Shown here: piece after piece, positions 12,101 through 20,337 of the stretch
How positions within the stretch are numbered: position 1 is the first letter of the stretch
Layout: each line of letters opens with the position of its first letter
Source: Chrysaora quinquecirrha
Taxonomy: Eukaryota; Cnidaria; Scyphozoa; Semaeostomeae; Pelagiidae
DNA: 64,000 nt
Assembly (NCBI GenBank): GCA_014526335.1
Contig: JACTAT010000011.1
Span: 1,003,741 to 1,067,740, forward strand
Reading direction: 5' to 3'
Made by a program: the position numbers and the translations under genes
Notes under the pieces: generated by a model
What the model was told of the DNA's origin: nothing
What the model saw: the letters and a program-made list of their open reading frames with translations, nothing else
Database searches by the model: none

Positions 12101-12830
12101 TCAAAGACTCACCACTGAACTTGGCAGCACAATCGAAAACAACTCTCACCTTCTCCAGCTCTTTTGGGTTCACAACATTGTGATGTGGGAGATACCAAGA
12201 AATTCCACTTTTGACTTTTTCTGGCTCTTCTGGAATCTTTCTCGCATACCCCTTGGTCAACAAGTCATCGATAAAGCCAGCATACTTGCTTTGCATGGTT
12301 GAATCATGTGACAGCTTGTTCTTCAAATGTCCGAGTCTTTTCTCTGCCATTGATAGGTTGTTCGGTAGGCATGGGTTTTCATTTTTCCAGGGAATAGCCA
12401 TCTGGTAATGACCGTGAACAAAAGAGAGGGAATCTTCTATGATCTTCATAGCTTTCTTGTCATTCACAGACATGGACTTGCGTTCGGAATTGAGTGGCTC
12501 GTTGAATTCTTGATTGAAGTATTTCATCAACTGTTTCTGGAGATCTTTGTCAATGTTCTTTGAGGTGGAGAAAAAACAGTTCTTGCTATTTGTACCAGAT
12601 CTGCCCAAAGGTCCATTCAACGTCCATCCGAATATCGTCCTGACCGCAAAGGGACCACCGTCATGACATCTTCTTATCTCGCAAGGTTCCAGGGCTTTGG
12701 GGACATCAACACCAATAAGAAGGTTAACTTTCTCACTTGCAATCGCCTTCGGAGCTGAATATCTTGCAGATGTGGCCAGGCGTCTACATCTTCTTGACGA
12801 GCTATCGCTTCTGTGGACACGTTTAAACAC
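9174..12830 (-). CDS. pol: BEL/Pao pol: reverse transcriptase, RNase H, integrase
   Basis: An uninterrupted 1218-residue frame. Residues 30-75 are the end of the protease-linked region (VNLLIGVDVPKALEP) typical of DUF1758. RT spans about 200-400, with VADVEAMY (first Asp near 274) and the catalytic YVDD at 353-356. RNase H spans about 530-665 (SDASE, FWTDST). The integrase zinc-binding domain spans about 845-895 (H..H..C..C). The integrase core has D927 (VDYFGP), D989 (SDNGTNF) and E1039 (GGVWERM), so the DDE triad is intact. The tail after about 1100 is DUF5641-like. Its role is to copy element RNA into cDNA and insert it. The assigned ATG lies in a 157-nt overlap with the protease frame. 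In intact BEL elements gag and pol are usually one frame, so this split looks like a frameshift near 12780-12800 and not a true start. Confidence 0.92.
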   Translation of the reverse strand: MFKRVHRSDSSSRRCRRLATSARYSAPKAIASEKVNLLIGVDVPKALEPCEIRRCHDGGPFAVRTIFGWTLNGPLGRSGTNSKNCFFSTSKNIDKDLQKQLMKYFNQEFNEPLNSERKSMSVNDKKAMKIIEDSLSFVHGHYQMAIPWKNENPCLPNNLSMAEKRLGHLKNKLSHDSTMQSKYAGFIDDLLTKGYARKIPEEPEKVKSGISWYLPHHNVVNPKELEKVRVVFDCAAKFSGESLNSNVFQGPDLTNSIVGILCRFRKENVAIVADVEAMYHQVRVHPKDVDALKFLWFPNGDLSKRPEEYQMLVHLFGGIWSSFCANYSLQRTALDNSNDFDADVIRTVQRDFYVDDLIKSVKTSEDGIRMQQQLTQMLACGGFHLTKWNSNCRKVLDAIPVQERSKELTNINIEDDELPVERTLGMEWNIEKDSFRFKINVKEKPATRRGMLSIISSVFDPLGFVAPFLLPAKGLLQASCHSLGWDEEISGDNLARWQNWLTDLPALECFVIKRCIKPPDFGEAVHNEIHHSSDASETDYKTVSYLRSINESGKINCAFVFAKSRLAPMKRITIPRLELTAATLAVKIDGILRREFEISIDCSVFWTDSTCVLRYIKNQDRRFHTFVSNRLSVIHDGSDPSQWHYIETKENPADDASRGLSANEFLASERWIHGPKFLWNDSKLWPAYDENMSEIAEDDVEVKKSAQTHSVEISANGMSMSLYIFSRYSNWFKLKKAVAWLFRFKKWLLHSVKDKGKQDQLKFQKRITVDEMNEAENAIVKCVQSECFTEEISTIQSMTMVKKLSSLRRLDPFLKDGIIRVGGRLKNAPYGYNDAKHPIILPKNHHVSDLIILDFHERSGHFGQEYVLSLIRDKFWIIKARVPVRRITKSCFDCKRRTQEPSQQKMSDLPADRVTPSNPPFTSVGVDYFGPFLVKRGRVTVKRYGVVFTCLAVRAVHIEIAHTLETDSFINALRRFMARRGAPETIRSDNGTNFKGGERELREAIEQWNQDKLHEFCLQRKVRWIFNPPAASHMGGVWERMIRSIRRILQALLKNQTLNDESLTTLMCEVESILNARPLTKISDDSRDLNALTPNNLLFLKSDVILPPGIFDKTDQYCQRRWRQIQHMANVFWKRWVREYLPILQARQKWQTVKRNLAKDDIVLVADKSMPRNCWPLARILEVYHGRDGLIRSVKLKTATGELVRPINKLCLLEGHTM

Positions 12831-13528
12831 TTCATCGAAAACACATTGTCGATCTGTATGCGCACGTTCTCATCCAAATCCAACACTTCTAGGGTGGCAA
12901 CAGTAGTTCGACAGTCTTCTTTTACACCAGTAATTGTTCCCAGCTGTATGTGACATTCTTTAGGATTTACTTTCAGTTTCTCCAACAGAGCGTTGCTGCA
13001 AAAAGATGCTGTAGATCCACTGCCAAGAAGGGCATATGTGGTAAATACCTTGTTTGTTGAAGGACATGCAACTTTCACAGGGACGATTGGTAATCCTTTG
13101 ACTGCATTCCCGGCCCCAGTAGAATCCGCTAGGCCATTGAACTGAGTGACTGTCTCATTGGCTTCACGACTGCTATTCTGATTGATTCTTGTGGGCTGAT
13201 TATCGTCTGTTACCGCATTGCTGGCACTGAAACTCTTCTGTTTGTTACGCCGGATTTCAAACGCTTTAACTAAATCATGAATTTTACCAATGTGTTTCCG
13301 TGTAATGTTGCAACCAGGAATTGTACATGCTTTTCTTCGTTTACAACCAGCCGAATAATGAAATGAGGATAAACAGTTGTCACATAGCTTTTTAGAACTG
13401 ATAAATTTAAACTGTTGCTCACCATTTTGCTTTAAGAAATCGTTGCAGTTTTCCAGCCTGTGGTTTTGATTGCAGAAGTAGCACTTCAGGTTCGAGCTGA
13501 TCTTTTCTGGGGACTGTCCTTCTGTCAT
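12674..13528 (-). CDS. BEL/Pao zinc-knuckle and aspartic protease region, active site altered
   Basis: The first 110 residues hold Cys/His motifs (CYFCNQNHRLENC; CDNCLSSFHYSAGC) like the nucleic-acid-binding knuckles between gag and protease. The retropepsin-like region reads YALLGSGSTASFC, where BEL proteases (DUF1758, A16) have LLDSGST. The catalytic Asp codon is replaced by GGC (Gly), which should abolish proteolysis. The frame begins at an ATG whose ATGA overlaps the gag stop, and it runs out of frame near 12780, where the protease sequence continues in the pol frame. It is therefore broken twice relative to a working polyprotein. Only the Asp-to-Gly change is a missense effect. Confidence 0.85.
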   Translation of the reverse strand: MTEGQSPEKISSNLKCYFCNQNHRLENCNDFLKQNGEQQFKFISSKKLCDNCLSSFHYSAGCKRRKACTIPGCNITRKHIGKIHDLVKAFEIRRNKQKSFSASNAVTDDNQPTRINQNSSREANETVTQFNGLADSTGAGNAVKGLPIVPVKVACPSTNKVFTTYALLGSGSTASFCSNALLEKLKVNPKECHIQLGTITGVKEDCRTTVATLEVLDLDENVRIQIDNVFSMKCLNVSTEAIARQEDVDAWPHLQDIQLRRRLQVRKLTFLLVLMSPKPWNLAR

Positions 13529-15382
13529 GTTAATGCTGAAAACTCTTCCCTTCGAGGAATCAAATCGTCGAGTGCTCTCTGCTTCATACCAAGATCTTTA
13601 TTGCTTGCATCCATGATACCACCAAAGACAGGATCAGTTTTCTCTCTTGCAGCTGATCTGATCAACTTTCGCAAATCTTCGATATTCGGATCTCGCTCAC
13701 GCATTCTGATTTCCTGTACACGGGCTTGCCACCGGGACTTGACATATGCTGGACATCGTTGCACGATCTTCACAAGACGATCTTCATTGTTGAGCTGGGA
13801 CATTCTTCCAGTTGCCTTCAGTGAAATCTCACAATTTTCCAGGTCATCAGCAAGCTCTTGGAGTGCTTCACCATCTCCAGATCTAATCGGATTTCCTTCC
13901 GACACTTTGGCCAACCATCTGTTCGACACTTTGTAGGCTCCACCAAATTGATCGTGCAGCAGCTGCTTGGCTTTCAAATATCCTTCTTTAGGGTCCAAGA
14001 GAATACAACTTTCAATCGCTTTTCTTGCCTTCCCGGAACAATATTGAATCAACAATTGCAATCTCTTGCTAAAATCAGAAGTTTCAGACTCTACATTATT
14101 TTCAAATGAACGAATGAATAACGAATACTGAATCAGATTACCATAAAAACCATGAGCTCTGATCGAGGTAGTAATGTTGCCATGGCAAGCTTTCGAATTG
14201 CATCAAGATACATAGCACCGCTGTCACCAGCACAGAAAGGAACTTTAGGATTCGATTCAGAAATTCTTTGCATGTTTGGTTGCCATGGAGGAGCAAGAGG
14301 ACTCAAATTCACGTTCGGCATGGCGTGTTGTGTATTGTCATACAGCATGGGAGGGGCATCACCAGGAAACAGGAACTGATGGGTGTTCTGCGGAGGAGCA
14401 GGGACTACATCATCGAGGCCACCAAACTCGATTGAGCGGTCTGCACTGGCTCGTGAGTCGTGCTTCTGACAACTCCAGGGGTAGGAAGCTTGATTCGTAC
14501 ACGGTCTGTTTCACTCAAAGCCACTGATTTTACTCTTCTAGGTGTTCTTCTTTCCGTCTGAACTGTGGTCTGGCTATCAGGCAGCATTGCAGGGTGTAGG
14601 GTAGTTCTTTGGGCTGTTTCGGACCGTTCTTCATAGGGTTCTTTCACAACTGACGATCGGAAATCGACACAAATTTTCTCCTCAGCCTCCAGCTTCGCCA
14701 TCTGGGTTTCTAACTCAAGTCTTTTCTTCATCTGACTTATCCTCAGCTCTTCATTAGCAATCGACTGGCGCTGTTTAAATAGGGATGCTTCTGCTCGCAA
14801 CGAGGCTAGTCGGGCTGCATTTCTGAACTGCTGGGCTTCAATTGAAAGTTTGCTATGACGAGAAGATGAACTACGTGAAGAACGAGAATTGGCTTGACTT
14901 ACAGAATCCTTCGGGTCAACATCATCCAAAACGTCTTTTTCTTCGGCAACCGATCTTTTCTTGCACTGCAACCAAAGGGAAATTCTGTCATTAGCTGCCA
15001 GGTATCTTGTTTCTGCCTCATGCAAGTATGCAATTGACTCCTCGATATCAACATCGTCTACTAGCATATCTTTATACTGATCACAGGCTTCCTTGAAACG
15101 GCTAAAACCTCTTAACAATCGATCTTGCATTGTCTGTGCGTCCATGATGTCAGCATCAACTGGCAGGGCGTCCGAAATATGGGTGATTGTTCTCGTCAGA
15201 ACAGCTTTTGCTCTTGCTCGGGTTTGTTTCAGTCTACGGGCGTTTTCCATATCGATTCCATCCCAATCCAACATAGTATTTCTTTCTCTTTTTCGCCTGT
15301 CTTCTAGAAGTTCCTGAGGTTCTTCGACACTGGCATCGAAATCACCAATCTGGTTATTCATCATCTTCAGATATAAAGCCAA
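13525..15382 (-). pseudogene. gag: BEL/Pao gag, frameshifted
   Basis: Gag is spread over three frames. At 15382-14405 there is a 325-residue N-terminal part with long charged helices (probable coiled coil about residues 170-235) and a serine/arginine-rich linker. At about 14405-14133 a second frame carries a proline-rich stretch and SELMVF. At 14126-13525 the third frame carries FIRSFEN, QYCSGKARKAIE and KQLLHDQFG, which match DUF1759 of BEL gag. The breaks are near 14400 and in a T-run near 14140, each consistent with a single-base change. Gag forms the particle that packages element RNA; this copy could not make a full-length one. The three parts remain collinear. Confidence 0.82.
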
Positions 15383-15399
15383 GGGTAGATTTGAACTAA

Positions 15400-16185
15400 T
15401 GTAGCTGCCAAGCGACTACGGTCGATTGAGACGCACCACGGTGACAATAGCAGAGACAAAGCAAGAAACACAAGTGCATTCAGTATAGGTGGTGGTGGTT
15501 CACTATTAAATGAAAATAACGATTAATAACTTGTAACAAAATATTACAATCAATACAGGCTAACTACGAATATAGTTAATACCAAGCACAAGATAACAAT
15601 CCATAAATAATCAAACAATCCAATCAATAGTAGAGAAAATAACGAGCCTACAGTTCATTCAACATTAAAGAAAGAATTTGATAAACATACTCTACGTAAA
15701 CATAAATCAATCGATAAACAAAATACATAGGTAGGAATTAAATCAATAGCTTAAGATAGGAAACTAGATATAACTAGATACGTTGATTACTTACAATCTG
15801 TTAGTCCTCGTAGCTACAAAGCTTCTACCAATGACTGACTTCTGGTATGCCTAGGCCCCAAACAAAGCCAAAGAAACTTAGGCCCTAGGCCTACCAGGAG
15901 AAATGTACATGTATCAGCAACCAGCTTTCTAAGAACCTTCCTTCAGACTGCGAATATCGTTGTGTGTGATGTGCCTTGAAGGAAGGACTGACAGAGGATT
16001 TTATAGCTACGAGAATGCACGAGATACGAGAAAACGTGCATATTTGGAATAATTAAGCAAATTAAACAAAGGGCTCATTGAGCTGATAGTTCAAAGTTCA
16101 AAAGCAGAGTGCAATAATGCAATTAAATCACAAGAGATTATACAAACAACAACAAAAATTGCAAAACAAACATTTGCACGCTACA
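15400..16185 (-). repeat. 5' LTR of the BEL/Pao element
   Basis: A 786-bp LTR, TGTAGC...GCTACA, nearly identical to 8334-9118. As the element reads leftward, this copy would hold the promoter. The GGCTG target duplication follows at 16186-16190. Confidence 0.93.
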
Positions 16186-16439
16186 GGCTGATTCCTTGAC
16201 AAAAAAGGCTTACCTTCAGAGAAGTTGGTAAAAATTCTAAGGACAGGAGAAATCTACTGAAGATTTATTGCAGAACTTGGTTTATGCGAATTTCCAATGA
16301 TGAAACTGTTATCTATACGTTATCGTCGATAAAACTATCGTTTTGTTATTTTTAACACTTTGTTTCATTACATTGAACCTGAATATTGCTAAAAGGACTT
16401 TACCTTAAAGAAAAGAAGGGGAATATGTTAATATTTATG

Positions 16440-17310
16440 TTAATCTTATCTTTATTTAGATTACTTTGTTTTGTTTAGGTAGAAGCATTTATGTCAAAGG
16501 ATACAGTGTATCTTTTCAACAACAGAACAGAACGGCTTTCATTTCAAATCACAGATTTCAACACAGCTTCACAACCAGAAATTGTCAGATTGGTGCCTAC
16601 AGATTAAATACTGAAGAAAATTTTTAAAGACAGTCAACCACTTGAGGAAGGCCTTTATAAAGTTGACCACATTTGGCTAAAAAAATTATTAGAAAGACCA
16701 CACATTATTTAGTAAAGTGGACTGGATATCCTGAGCCAACTTGAGAACCGTACACAGATATAGATGTCCAAACAAGGAAAAATTAGAATGCTAAAATAAA
16801 GAATGATCTTTAATGAGAATTTGCTAGAGCAAGAAAAAAGTGTGAACTTGCTAAAAAGCCCCAATCTGTTTTTTCAAACTCAGATAAGATGTCAAATCCT
16901 CAGATTACAACTAAAGGCTGCTGTGATTTCATTGCACAAGGCGCAAAAGAAGGAAAGCAAGTGAGAATAATTGACATTTGTGATGACGAAGCAAGTCAGT
17001 GATGGAGGTTGTTTACAAATGAATAATGTTTCAGTTCAAGATTTTTGGAGACAGGGTTCAAGAATCAAGGAAAGGGAGTCTCTCATTGCAACTTCAATCT
17101 CCAATATCGAAATGGGTGAAAATACTCTTACTGGTTCATGAAGAAGACCTTTTAAACCAGACAAGCAACAAGAAGACATGCTTTAAAATGATCACGCATC
17201 TAGGAATGGCAAAATAACTGCAGAGTTGGTAAAGCTAAGAGCTAGTGAGTTCAATGTAGACCCAACACAGATAAGAAGAATTTTTTTTCGCTTAATTGTT
17301 TTGTGCCATA
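16440..17310 (+). pseudogene. Decayed reading frames with a chromodomain-like piece
   Basis: About 16490-16610 reads DTVYLFNNRTERLSFQITDF and ends in a stop. About 16645-16780, in two frames, gives EEGLYKVDHI and then LVKWTGYPEP, the pattern of a chromodomain (histone or integrase-tail reader). From 16880 to 17310 a further frame with stops reads GKQVRIIDICDDEA, then MGENTLTG and ELVKLRASEFNVDPTQIRR. I do not recognise this last part; the end has a helix-turn-helix look. A 160-170 bp segment of it has an inverted copy at 27432-27600. The protein is broken in several places and its parent family is unknown. Confidence 0.35.
17113..17285 (+). repeat. Left copy of a 170-bp inverted duplication
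   Basis: The segment from TGGGTGAAAATACTC to CCAACACAGATAA recurs in reverse orientation at 27432-27600 with few mismatches. In the left copy the coding-like frame continues on both sides, so this is probably the source. The right copy sits inside an intron. Confidence 0.75.
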
Positions 17311-17551
17311 AAAAATACCCAGAAAAATGATTTTTTTATTTTAACGAGAAAGCCTGCAAAAAAAGCGCTGAAATGTACCAAAACTGCCAGAGTTTTATCA
17401 ATAAGAATTGAGATAGGGGCTTGGGCACAAGCAATTGACTGTGATGTAAAGTTATGGACAAGTGGTAAGAAATTCCCTCAATCGTGAGTATGTTGGAAAG
17501 TGTTTAATAATGTCTGATATAGAAGAAGAAAGCTCATAATTTTCAGAAATA

Positions 17552-18374
17552 TTGGCAGAGGAAGAGGAGGGAGTGGTTGCAGTTTATGGTGGTCCAGTCA
17601 GGCCATACCAGTTCGAGCCTCTAGCAGATAGTGACTCAAGTAGCCAGGATGATATTGGCAACTGCAACCAAGATGGCCTAACTCCTGCAGTGTTAAGAGA
17701 GAGATACGGAGGGGACGTGGAAGTTGGCTCCTGGTAGGTATATTTTAAAGTGAAATGAAATCTTTATATCAATCAATGCTCAACCGAGATCCGTCATGTG
17801 TTGTGTATGCATGAGTTGAAATAAACAGTGAATTGTCTGCATCTCTCTCTTTTTGTAGATGTGGAAGGTGCAGCGTTGAACATCTTGTTGGAGCTCTGGG
17901 ATATCGATGTTGTAGCCAGGTCAACGAAGCACAGGGCAAACTTGAATTTGATGGTAGCTTTGAGCACATATCATGTATAACAGAACATGATGATTTTAAT
18001 GCTATGTCAAATAGAATTGTGCTTCAAAATGTTGGCCCCTTGTTAAAAGACAGACAAGGGAGAAAATATCGTCGAAAGGCAGGGATGAGTGAGTACGTAA
18101 CTCTATCAACAATGTTATGACCATTCCTTCATTTTTCATTTAAATTTTAAGCATTTAATTTGCAAATGGTTTTTAAAATTAAAATATTCTAACAAAAAGT
18201 TTTTTGTGCAGATATTTGCGAGCAGTTGCATATCTTTGGTTGGCAAGGTGGCTATTTGGATACATGGGATGGGATAACTCCTGTCCTCTCCCAGCTAGTA
18301 TCTATCACAACATCCATGGAAGGTATCAAAGTGCTGCTGCTCAGGGCTATAAAGATGCAGAAAGGAGAAACTAA
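17552..18374 (+). CDS. P2X7 C-terminal (ballast)-domain-like protein
   Basis: Three plus-strand exons. Exon 1 (to about 17732) begins with an acidic region, then PYQFEPLADSDSSS. Exon 2 (about 17863-18092) has CGRCSVEHL and the cysteine pair YRCCSQV. It ends at a GTACGT donor, and exon 3 (18212-18374) restores frame exactly (MSE|YLRAV), giving WLARWLFGYMGW and a stop. The order PY-FEP, CGxC, CC, then YR-VAY--F-RW--GYLG is that of the cytosolic zinc-binding ballast domain of P2X7. In many invertebrates this occurs as a stand-alone or element-linked protein without a channel. No transmembrane channel part is visible, so a receptor role is not implied. The exon 1-2 junction is unclear: the obvious GT-AG pair creates a stop, and a downstream AG would drop the CGRC motif. 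The gene converges on the transposase-like gene ending at 18558. Confidence 0.6.
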
Positions 18375-18708
18375 TAGAAGTATAAAAATCTTAAGTCTTA
18401 CACTGTTTTTTTTTCTTTTCAGGGTAATGGTGTTATATACAATGCGTTCCTTCTGGATTACTATGACTAATATATTAGCAATTTATAACTAGGGTAGTTA
18501 ATTTTGTAGGATCTTAATTATTCATGCCTGATTATAGAAGCAATAACGATAATATGGTTAAAATTGATTTGAACAAATTGATTTTAGGGACAGGAATTCT
18601 TTTGGATGACCTTTTCTTGGATTGCCACAGTTTTTGCATAGAGGCCGTCTTCTTGCTACAGGCAGCGAATCTGCTCCTCTCTCGTCTATGGCAAGCGGAT
18701 GTCACCAT

Positions 18709-19113
18709 GGTCAGAAAAACCCACTTTTTCTCAGATAAACTGGGTTTTTCTACATTTTATCTGGTGAAAAACCCACTTTTTCTGATAAACCCACTTTTTC
18801 TAACAGATAAAGTGGGTTTTTCTAAAAACCCACTTTTTCTACAGAAAAAGTGGGTTTTTCTCAGATAAAGTGGGTTTTCTAGAAAAGTGGGTTTTCTCAG
18901 ATAAAGTGGGTTTTTCTCAGATAAAGTGGGTTTTTCAGAAAAAGTGGGTTTTTTTCAGAAAAAGTGGGTTTTTCAGAAAAAGTGGGTTTTTCTCAGATAA
19001 AGTGGGTTTTTCTCAGATAAAGTGGGTTTTTCTCAGATAAAGTGGGTTTTTCTCAGATAAAGTGGGTTTTTCTCATTATCAGATAAAGTGGGTTTTTGTC
19101 TCAAAAAGTGGGC
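18709..19113 (+). repeat. Left terminal minisatellite array
   Basis: About 20 copies of AAAGTGGGTTTTTCTCAGAT and variants. The outermost units are in the opposite orientation (AAAAACCCACTTTTTCTCAG), so the array contains its own internal inversions. ORFs across it are repeat artefacts. Confidence 0.9.
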
Positions 19114-19223
19114 GTAAAGCAAAGAGAGAATTCCTCTGCAAACGTTTCTATGTCACTGACCACGCTACTTTATCAGTATTGCTGTTGTGACATACTTACT
19201 GGTCTTACTGTTGTTCTTACTCT

Positions 19224-19625
19224 GTGAATATAGATGCTGTGGACCAAGCAAGCTTTGATGATAGCTTTAATGATTTCCTTGGGGAAGCAATTTCTGATGT
19301 GGAAGCTTTGAGACACATGCAATTTAAACATAAATCTAGTACGAAGAAAAGACCAAAGAAAGGCCCACGTGGTCCTAAAGCAAAAGTATTAGCTATGAAA
19401 TTATATCATCTTCCTGAAGCATCACAAATACCAAACTTTGGAGTTACTTCCCGTGGACTGGTGAAACAGCATATGGATCAAGGTTTCGGTAAATACTTCT
19501 TTAGTCATTATTGTTTGAATGTGGAGAAAATTGATGGATACGTGAAATCAACATGCGAAACAAGCATCGGATGGGACACCCAGGATACGGGATACACTTT
19601 GAGCGACTGGCCGACAAGCAACTAG
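19224..19625 (+). CDS. Unknown ORF, possible N-terminal module of the HECT protein
   Basis: A 133-residue frame with an acidic start (DDSFNDFLGEAISDVE), a basic stretch (KKRPKKGPRGPKAK), then MKLYHLPEASQIP and LVKQHMDQGFGKYFF. The GFGK-like motif after a hydrophobic strand loosely resembles the AGLG segment at 3684-4131, which in related proteins lies upstream of a HECT domain. It is on the same strand as the HECT ORF and is separated from it by the LINE insertion. That makes a shared transcript plausible, but I cannot show it. Confidence 0.35.
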   Translation: MNIDAVDQASFDDSFNDFLGEAISDVEALRHMQFKHKSSTKKRPKKGPRGPKAKVLAMKLYHLPEASQIPNFGVTSRGLVKQHMDQGFGKYFFSHYCLNVEKIDGYVKSTCETSIGWDTQDTGYTLSDWPTSN

Positions 19626-20337
19626 GGCTGAGATTTTGTTAAACTTTTTGGTCAAGATAACTTTCTTTACAGAGTAAATCCTTGCGAACTTGACAATTAC
19701 ATTGATAAGCAATAAAAAAGCCAAATAAAGAGTTGTTAGACTTTATTTTGTGAGGACTGAAATACTAGACATTTAAAGCAGCTTTGAGGGCTGAACCGTA
19801 AGTCCAGTTGCTTTTTAAAAAAAGTGATTTCAAGATAAACCCTCCTTTGACCTTCCGGATTCCAGGCACTTAAGCTTTGGCAATATTCGTTTGAGAGACA
19901 CAGCTAAAACCCACTGATTATCACCTATCAAATTAATAGATAAAATAGGGAGCCTGAACGAGAATTGTAAGAGGAACGGGAAACGGTCAAAATTTTGAAA
20001 CTCCAGTACTGGAAATTTTTTATGTAGGAAACTTTTCACCTCAGACAGCGAAAAGTGTTCTTTTAATTCCTGTGTTTTGTCTCCAATAGCGTATTTCTGT
20101 GACAAGCAGACAAACAGGAAACCCATATGCATTTAAATACGATCGATAAATGGGTTTGGAACATCATTCAGATAGAATAACTATGTTGCCAATATGGATA
20201 TTCAAGAAACTCTTAAGAAACTTTCAGTACTAAAAATTTGAAAATTTTAAGAAACTTTCAGTACTGGATCAACTTTTTAGTTGATCCAGTACTAGTTTTA
20301 GTATTTAGTACAGTACTAGTATTTAGTTGATCATGTT
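19626..20337. other. Non-coding; contains a perfect 14-bp hairpin
   Basis: No gene is visible. AGTACTGGATCAAC (20260-20273) and its exact complement (20280-20293) form a hairpin with a 6-base loop. Further GTACT and TTTAGT repeats follow up to the LINE edge. Confidence 0.5.

Larger units (their letters stand above)
8334..16185 (-). mobile_element. Complete BEL/Pao LTR retrotransposon
   Basis: A 7.85-kb element lies on the minus strand between two LTRs (8334-9118 and 15400-16185). A perfect 5-bp target duplication, GGCTG, sits at 8329-8333 and 16186-16190, which fits the 4-6 bp usual for BEL/Pao. The order gag, protease, RT, RNase H, integrase, DUF5641-like tail is diagnostic of BEL/Pao. A purine-rich stretch (GGGGCCGGGAA on the minus strand, about 9121-9132) next to the 3' LTR is the likely polypurine tract. 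I saw no primer-binding site starting with TGG just inside the 5' LTR. The LTRs differ at only about seven positions by eye, so the insertion is recent, yet gag and protease are frameshifted. It was inserted into the KDZ transposase gene. Confidence 0.93.
5132..16260 (+). pseudogene. KDZ-type (Kyakuja/Dileera/Zisupton) transposase, interrupted by a BEL element
   Basis: Three plus-strand exons resemble KDZ transposases, the superfamily that excises DNA transposons in many invertebrates and fungi. Exon 5132-5305 follows an AACAAG acceptor and ends at a GTATGG donor; it encodes MMLDGTFGCVRK and a DQEEVDNFVDN segment, matching the first catalytic-Asp block. Exon 7027-7104 (GTGCAG acceptor) encodes FGVVYDISCLLSKHL, the second Asp block. 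Exon 7981-8333 encodes GLTDGKGMENLWSYLRQF, matching the GLTDGEG-E-LWS block around the third catalytic residue. A frameshift sits near 8103. The reading then stops at the left LTR of a BEL element and resumes after the right LTR at 16186 (SLTKKAYLQRSW) before reaching a stop. Intermediate exons found in intact relatives are missing or not recognised. The gene is inactive. The introns (5306-7026 and 7105-7980) hold nothing else I can name. Confidence 0.6.

Noticed and set aside
9174..15382. Plus-strand ORFs of 60-158 residues across the BEL element
   Set aside because: They are antisense shadows of gag and pol and show no protein-family features.
15360..15399. Primer-binding site next to the 5' LTR (contains TTCAAATC)
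   Set aside because: It lacks the TGG start and reads in the sense of a tRNA T-loop, not its complement.
18524..18868. 114-residue plus-strand ORF ending in repeated KNPLFL units
   Set aside because: The C-terminal half is translation of the minisatellite array. The N-terminal part is antisense to the zinc-knuckle exon.
18709..19113. CRISPR-like regular repeats
   Set aside because: The units are directly adjacent with no spacers and occur in both orientations, so this is a minisatellite in a eukaryotic element.
19830..20132. 100-residue minus-strand ORF
   Set aside because: No motif, no splice context, and located in a non-coding part of the HECT element.
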